Source: Owenia fusiformis (taxonomy: Eukaryota > Annelida > Polychaeta > Sabellida > Oweniidae). From it: a DNA stretch of 25,000 bases. Each line of letters begins with the position of its first letter. Within the stretch, counting starts at the first letter, position 1. Shown in pieces: positions 21,250 through 25,000 of this stretch. The notes beneath the pieces were generated by a model. The model saw only the letters and a list, made by a program, of their open reading frames with translations, did no database searches and had not been told where the DNA came from. Location of the stretch: assembly GCA_903813345.2 (NCBI GenBank), contig CAIIXF020000218.1, forward strand, positions 1-25,000. Reading direction: 5' to 3'. The translations under genes and the position numbers were made by a program.

Positions 21250-21600
21250 CACAGCACTTAAATAACTTTGTCTCCCTCGGTACAGGCTGCAAACATGTCT
21301 GAGGCCCCGGTTCCGCGCATGGAACGCACGTCTTAAATCGCGTGCACACCTCATCCTCGATACTTTTACAAACGAGTGGATCTCCACGTTTTTTCAAATC
21401 TTTGGGGTAGCCAGGGAGGTTGATTATACGTCTACAATCTACTCCATTTCCGGGTGATATGCAGACCCATGGTCCCCAATCTCCATAACCGGCCGCTTGT
21501 GGACACACCGGAGCTTTTGTTGTTGTTGTAGTAGCTTTTGTGGTAGTGGTTGTCGCTTTGGTAGTTGTAGTTGTTGGGACAGGAGGGGTGGTGGTCGCAG
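21250..21600 (-). CDS. TSP1-like module exon T4 with Thr-rich mucin-like linker (minus strand)
   Basis: A 351-nt exon runs from acceptor cattgtag to donor gtaaga, phase 1 at both ends, 117 residues. The first third is a Thr-rich linker of repeated TTTTTKA units, probably an O-glycosylated stalk. It is followed by a module starting CPQAAGYGDWGPWVC, with a further eight cysteines and a final CC. The W-x2-W-x-C start and closing CC tie it to the T1-T3 family, but the spacing differs and it has one extra cysteine. A downstream exon must exist (open frame at the donor), but I could not find it. It may belong to the same gene as T1-T3 or be a neighbour. Confidence 0.62.
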
Positions 21601-22102
21601 CTACAATGAATATATACCAAATACAGTGACCCAGCATTAAAGCAATTGTACGCAAACCCTACCTGCGATTTTGAAAATATGCTTGCACCCATACCTGAAA
21701 AGCCATTTGCAGCCTCTTGGAAATGAGAAAAATGGAAATATTTTGACCAATTTGGTCTGAATTGTACAAATGAGAATTTTGCACCGACTTGAGGGAAAAT
21801 CCTGTGGAGAACACTGATATATATCTTAGATATCGTATCATCTATGAGTGGCTATTGTGAGTGAAGTAGCCGTGATCGCTCCTGAAAAACCTTAAAGTAT
21901 GTCTAGAGTTTAAAAGTGATAACAGTTTCCAATTGAACACATCTCACTCTACTATACCTAACACCTAGAAATGCATAAGATACGTTGTTTGTCTAATTGT
22001 ATTGTTTAGTATATTTTTGAAAGTGCCTTAGTAACATCTAACATTCAACCGATAAACCATTAATAACAGACAAATAAAAACAAATACATAATCATTACTT
22101 AC

Positions 22103-22189
22103 AAGCCAAATGGATTGCTCATGAACACCAAATACAAGGTATAGTAGAGTGATCTGTATGCGATTATGTTTATCACGTAGAAATCTCAT
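22103..22189 (-). CDS. Possible signal-peptide exon (minus strand)
   Basis: On the minus strand an ATG opens 29 codons that run into a consensus donor, gtaagt. The encoded peptide begins MRFLRDKHNR and has a hydrophobic stretch ITLLYLVFGV, like a signal sequence. It lies 500 nt upstream of T4 and could start a gene. However, its donor is phase 0 while T4 needs phase 1, so direct joining fails; an intermediate exon would be needed. It could be chance. Confidence 0.22.
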
Positions 22190-22685
22190 GTTTGTAATTT
22201 TGTGTCAGCTTCTTTTTGCTATGTAATGTTTTGTAACATTACGTGTTATCATACAATGAATTGTCTACAGCTCCAAACACTTTTTTGTTTCATATTGTTT
22301 AACACGTAGAAATTCGAAAATACCCATAAAGAAATCCTAATTTGACTAATCAGTTTAAACAATTGCTTTTAATCAAGTTATCGGAATAATTGTTGATGCA
22401 TGATCAAACGATTTCGAATCATGTATCAACGTTAAATGTAGCACTCTTTCTCCCAGTATACTTTTTTCTAGTTTGAATTTAATTCTACTACGTGATCTAT
22501 TTTGACGCCTAACATTTTCAACCAGTTTAATGAGGTCGACATATAGGTGGTACAAATACAACCCACAACATAGTTTGTTTAGTATGTTATATAATTTGAG
22601 CTAACCGAACTTTTCAAAAAAAAACTTTGGTAAACAGAGCTTTGATGTCGTGTTTATAAACCCCATAATATTTATACTATCAAAC

Positions 22686-22933
22686 ATGGATTCTATTAAC
22701 TCCACCGCATGAATGTACTTGTTGAGACTCGATCATCTTGAGTTCTTCTGAGATATTGAGGATTTTGTATATATTCCTATGATGATATGATGATTTCTCC
22801 ATCCCATGTAAAGTCAATAGTGTATATCCCCATGTTTAGTCACACTTGCTGAAATCTTCATTATCTCAGAAAATCTCAAGTTAATCGAGTCTCAACAAAA
22901 AGATTCATGTGGGGTAGTATTGGTAGAATCCAC
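22686..22933. mobile_element. 248-bp foldback MITE
   Basis: Arms of about 80 bp: GGATTCTATTAACTCCACCG..CATGAAT then GTTGAGACTCGAT..TCTTGAG..CTGAGAT at the left is inverted at 22853-22933 (..CGAGTCTCAAC..ATTCATGTGGGG..TAGAATCC). Target duplication not clear. Confidence 0.6.
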
Positions 22934-23031
22934 TTTCAATAGTAAAATCTTTGAAGGACATCGTGTTTGCTTTCAGAACATTCTACCAGCTTCGTACAAA
23001 ATTTGAACAGTTTAGTAGAATCGATAACTAC

Positions 23032-23268
23032 CTTTTGTTGTAGTAGGTGGCACAGTGGTAGAGCTAACACAACAGTCCTGTAATTTAGATCTTCGTCGAT
23101 CCCCACGACATGGTATGGTATTGAAAGTACGTTTTCCTCTTGAACATATGCACTCCCGAGTTTGATAACAAACTGCAACACCACGCACCTGACAGGTTGC
23201 CGTCGCAGAGGATCCGTCAGCCACACACGGTCCATAGACCCAGGCTCCCCATTGTCCCCAGTAACATC
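23032..23268 (-). CDS. TSP1-like module exon T3 (minus strand)
   Basis: Acceptor cattgaag and donor gtagtt bound a 237-nt phase 1-1 exon encoding 79 residues. The module opens CYWGQWGAWVYGPC and keeps the nine-cysteine order of T1/T2, with YQTRECICSRGKR replacing RTRQCVCFGKR and ending QDCC, followed by a Ser/Thr/Pro linker (SSTTVPPTTTKG). It has three tryptophans at the start, closer to canonical TSP1 repeats than T1 and T2. Clearly related to T2 but much older in divergence. Confidence 0.68.
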
Positions 23269-23546
23269 CTTCAATGGATGAAAATGTTCATTTTGCGATC
23301 GGGAAAAGGACCGCGGAACAGGATGACCAGTAGACTCTGACTCTCTGTTAGACATATTGTTTTCTCGTGAAATAAAGACCTTTTGGGGAATTCTCCATTT
23401 TTGTATTTCAATCTTTACTTTTTGTATGTCTTGTATCGTTGAATTAAAACAATGTCCATTACTTTACTCGGGATATAGATTCGAGCATAATAGTATCTGT
23501 TTATGTGCATTTAACTGGAAAATATTGAATTATAATGTTTCCCTAC

Positions 23547-23786
23547 CTGGAGTTGGAGTCGGGGTTGTCGGCTGGGCTGCGTTACAACACGGCTGTGATT
23601 TACGTTCTATTGTAGCTCCAATGCAGCTCTGTTGTATGGTACCAATAGTTCGTTTGCCAAAGCAGACACACTGACGGGTTCGTTGGCAAGGTGTTGTTCC
23701 AGGTGCAAGGCATGTTAGAGTAGGAGGTAATGTATTTCTTACACAAGTCCCGTAGACCCAAGGTGTCCAAGCGCCCAAGCGACATG
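23547..23786 (-). CDS. TSP1-like module exon T2 (minus strand)
   Basis: This 240-nt exon has phase 1 borders and runs from acceptor tataaag to donor gtaggg. It encodes the same nine-cysteine module as the exon at 24409, with only a few replacements (for example IGTIQQS against TGTIPQG) and an identical Thr/Pro tail. Flanking intron DNA on both sides also matches, so the whole block was copied in tandem at a spacing of 862 bp. Extracellular module of unknown ligand; splicing T1-T2 keeps frame. Confidence 0.7.
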
Positions 23787-24154
23787 CTTTATATTCATAC
23801 ATGTACATATTAAAAATGAACGGTGTAAAGCAATAAGAACGTCTCGTTTGGCAAATATAAAGCATTTTTTTAAATATTGAATAAAATCCAGAAAAAATGA
23901 AAGGCTTAATACAAATAAGAATTGGAGACCAATTACCTCTCACTCAACTTTGAACCAAAAACAGATTCCTTTCTCAGATGACTAAATATTGTCAAAATGA
24001 CTTGATTTGTTAATATGAGTTTTCTGGGTCAACAAATACCATGGAGTAAATGATTTGAGTACCAAGAACATATCACGATTGGTGTCTCAGATATAAAAAG
24101 TATACTGGTAATTTACTGGGAGAAACTCAGTATGGTTTTTCAGATTTTATATTC

Positions 24155-24360
24155 CGCGGGACAATATGATTTTTCCCGAGGGCCCAGAGGGCCAGAGGGA
24201 AATATCATATTGTCACGAGGCAAAAATTTCCGGGAGGTAAATACGATTTTCGTGAACGGGATTAGGCGGGACAATACGATAATATTCCCGGGTGTTATTC
24301 ACCGGGTTGTAGTAATACGAGTATTATGACATAGGTTGTGATGCACTTTCCGGGAGGATA
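24155..24360. repeat. GGGACAATATGAT hairpin repeat
   Basis: GACAATATGATTTTTCCC (24160-24177) pairs with GGGAAATATCATATTGTC (24197-24214) around a GGGCCCAGAGGGCC loop; a diverged second unit starts at 24266. Shares CGCGGGAC words with the repeats near 1783 and 3640. Confidence 0.55.
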
Positions 24361-24408
24361 TCTGTTTTGCATTTCACAGAAAAATATTGAATTATAATGT
24401 TTCCCTAC

Positions 24409-24648
24409 CTGGAGTTGGAGTCGGGGTTGTCGGCTGGGCTGCGTTACAACACGGCTGGGATTTACGCTCTATTGTAGCTCCGATGCAGCCCTGTGGTATG
24501 GTACCAGTAGTTCGTTTTCCAAAGCAGACACACTGACGGGTTCGTTGGCAAGGTGTCGTTCCAGGTGCAAGGCATGTTAGAGTAGGAAGTAATGTATTTC
24601 TTACACAAGTTCCGTAGACCCAAGGTGTCCAAGCGCCCAAGCGACATG
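24409..24648 (-). CDS. TSP1-like module exon T1 (partial gene, minus strand)
   Basis: Between acceptor ctaaag and donor gtaggg on the minus strand lies a 240-nt exon with phase 1 at both ends, encoding about 80 residues. It starts with a Cys, then LGAWTPWVYGTC, and has nine cysteines in the order C-x(n)-W-x2-W-x4-C-C-C-C-x-C-C-CC, with RTRQCVCFGKR in the middle, and a C-terminal Thr/Pro linker (PTTPTPTPG). The W-x2-W..C start and the R-x-R-x-C motif resemble thrombospondin type 1 repeats, which bind matrix or glycans outside the cell. The spacing and final CC are not canonical, so the family call is tentative. Nearly identical to the exon at 23547. Upstream exons must lie beyond 25000 or be unrecognised. 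Confidence 0.7.
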
Positions 24649-24748
24649 CTTTAGTATGTATATCAAAAATTAAGGAGTAAAGCTATAATAACGTCTCGGT
24701 TATATAAATCTGATTTTAAGATATTAAATAAAGTCCAGAAAAGCTCGA

Positions 24749-25000
24749 GCGCACTGCATTTAACAGGGCAATTATAGTTTTAAGTTTGTTTCTTTTGTGT
24801 TTACTATTCAACTATTGAAAGAGTGAATAGGGTATAATTAGTTAAGCTTCAGTGCACTGTATGAACCGGTCAAACATTTTTTGTGCCACACTGGTTTTGG
24901 ATAACTAATGCCAAGTGTACATTCTTAAAAAGAACAATAGAAAAATAATGCACTCCTCTTTGGTATAGCTGGGTATTCATTCTTAAAAACACACAGTTCA
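24749..25000. other. Right edge, nothing recognised
   Basis: AT-rich; presumably intron upstream of T1. Confidence 0.4.

Larger units (their letters stand above)
21601..23031. other. Non-coding stretch between T4 and T3
   Basis: Intron or intergenic. Apart from the doubtful signal-peptide exon at 22103-22189 and the palindrome at 22686-22933, no feature seen. Confidence 0.4.
23515..24745. repeat. Tandem duplication of a TSR exon with flanking intron
   Basis: About 23522-23915 and 24380-24745 are copies: AAAATATTGAATTATAATGTTTCCC before the donor and, beyond the acceptor, GTAAAGC.ATAA.AACGTCTCG and AATAAA.TCCAGAAAA are shared. The spacer between the copies contains a GCGGGAC-type repeat. Confidence 0.75.

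Noticed and set aside
21432-21692. 86-codon minus frame rich in Asn/Tyr/Ser
   Set aside because: It is the +1 shadow of the Thr-rich T4 exon.
22936-23355. 139-codon minus frame
   Set aside because: Shadow frame of T3; lacks the cysteine pattern and crosses both splice sites.

Overview
The window is animal nuclear DNA, not prokaryotic. It is AT-rich, lacks long open frames, has short exons with GT/AG borders separated by long introns, and is dense in short inverted-repeat transposons, foldback elements and mini- and microsatellites. No RNA gene or prokaryotic feature was found. The taxon cannot be fixed. A marine invertebrate is likely, and a mollusc or other lophotrochozoan is my weak first guess, because two elements look like the Helentron-derived 'pearl'/HINE elements well known from bivalves.

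Layout. 1-6857 holds no gene I can support; it contains a small foldback (211-367), GCGGGAC-rich repeats, an 875-bp long-arm inverted-repeat element (2489-3363), a first HINE/Helitron-like element (about 5042-6514) and a 142-bp MITE. 6858-16333 (+) is the main find: a six-exon gene for a predicted 163-residue secreted, cysteine-poor peptide precursor. It was built by triplication of an exon pair together with its introns. Each repeat encodes an 'SVEDNR' segment and then an 'ANGLLAVK' segment bounded by dibasic sites, and one repeat carries a candidate C-terminally amidated peptide. All five introns are phase 2. Its introns hold several MITE-like insertions, a 132-bp tandem repeat and a frameshifted minus-strand coding remnant. 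About 16577-18862 (-) is a second HINE/Helitron-like element in the opposite orientation, so the peptide gene lies between two inverted copies. 18863-21249 is gene-free, with AT-rich palindromes and a 184-bp insertion flanked by a 6-bp duplication.

21250-24648 (-) contains four exons for 75-85-residue, cysteine-rich, thrombospondin-type-1-like modules with Thr/Pro-rich linkers. All have phase 1-1 borders, and the two rightmost are a recent tandem duplicate. They are parts of one or two extracellular proteins whose 5' end probably lies beyond 25000 and whose 3' end was not found.

The two genes point away from each other in strand and show no sequence evidence of acting together. The common theme is growth by exon duplication: phase 2 exon pairs in the peptide precursor and phase 1 modules in the TSR-like gene.
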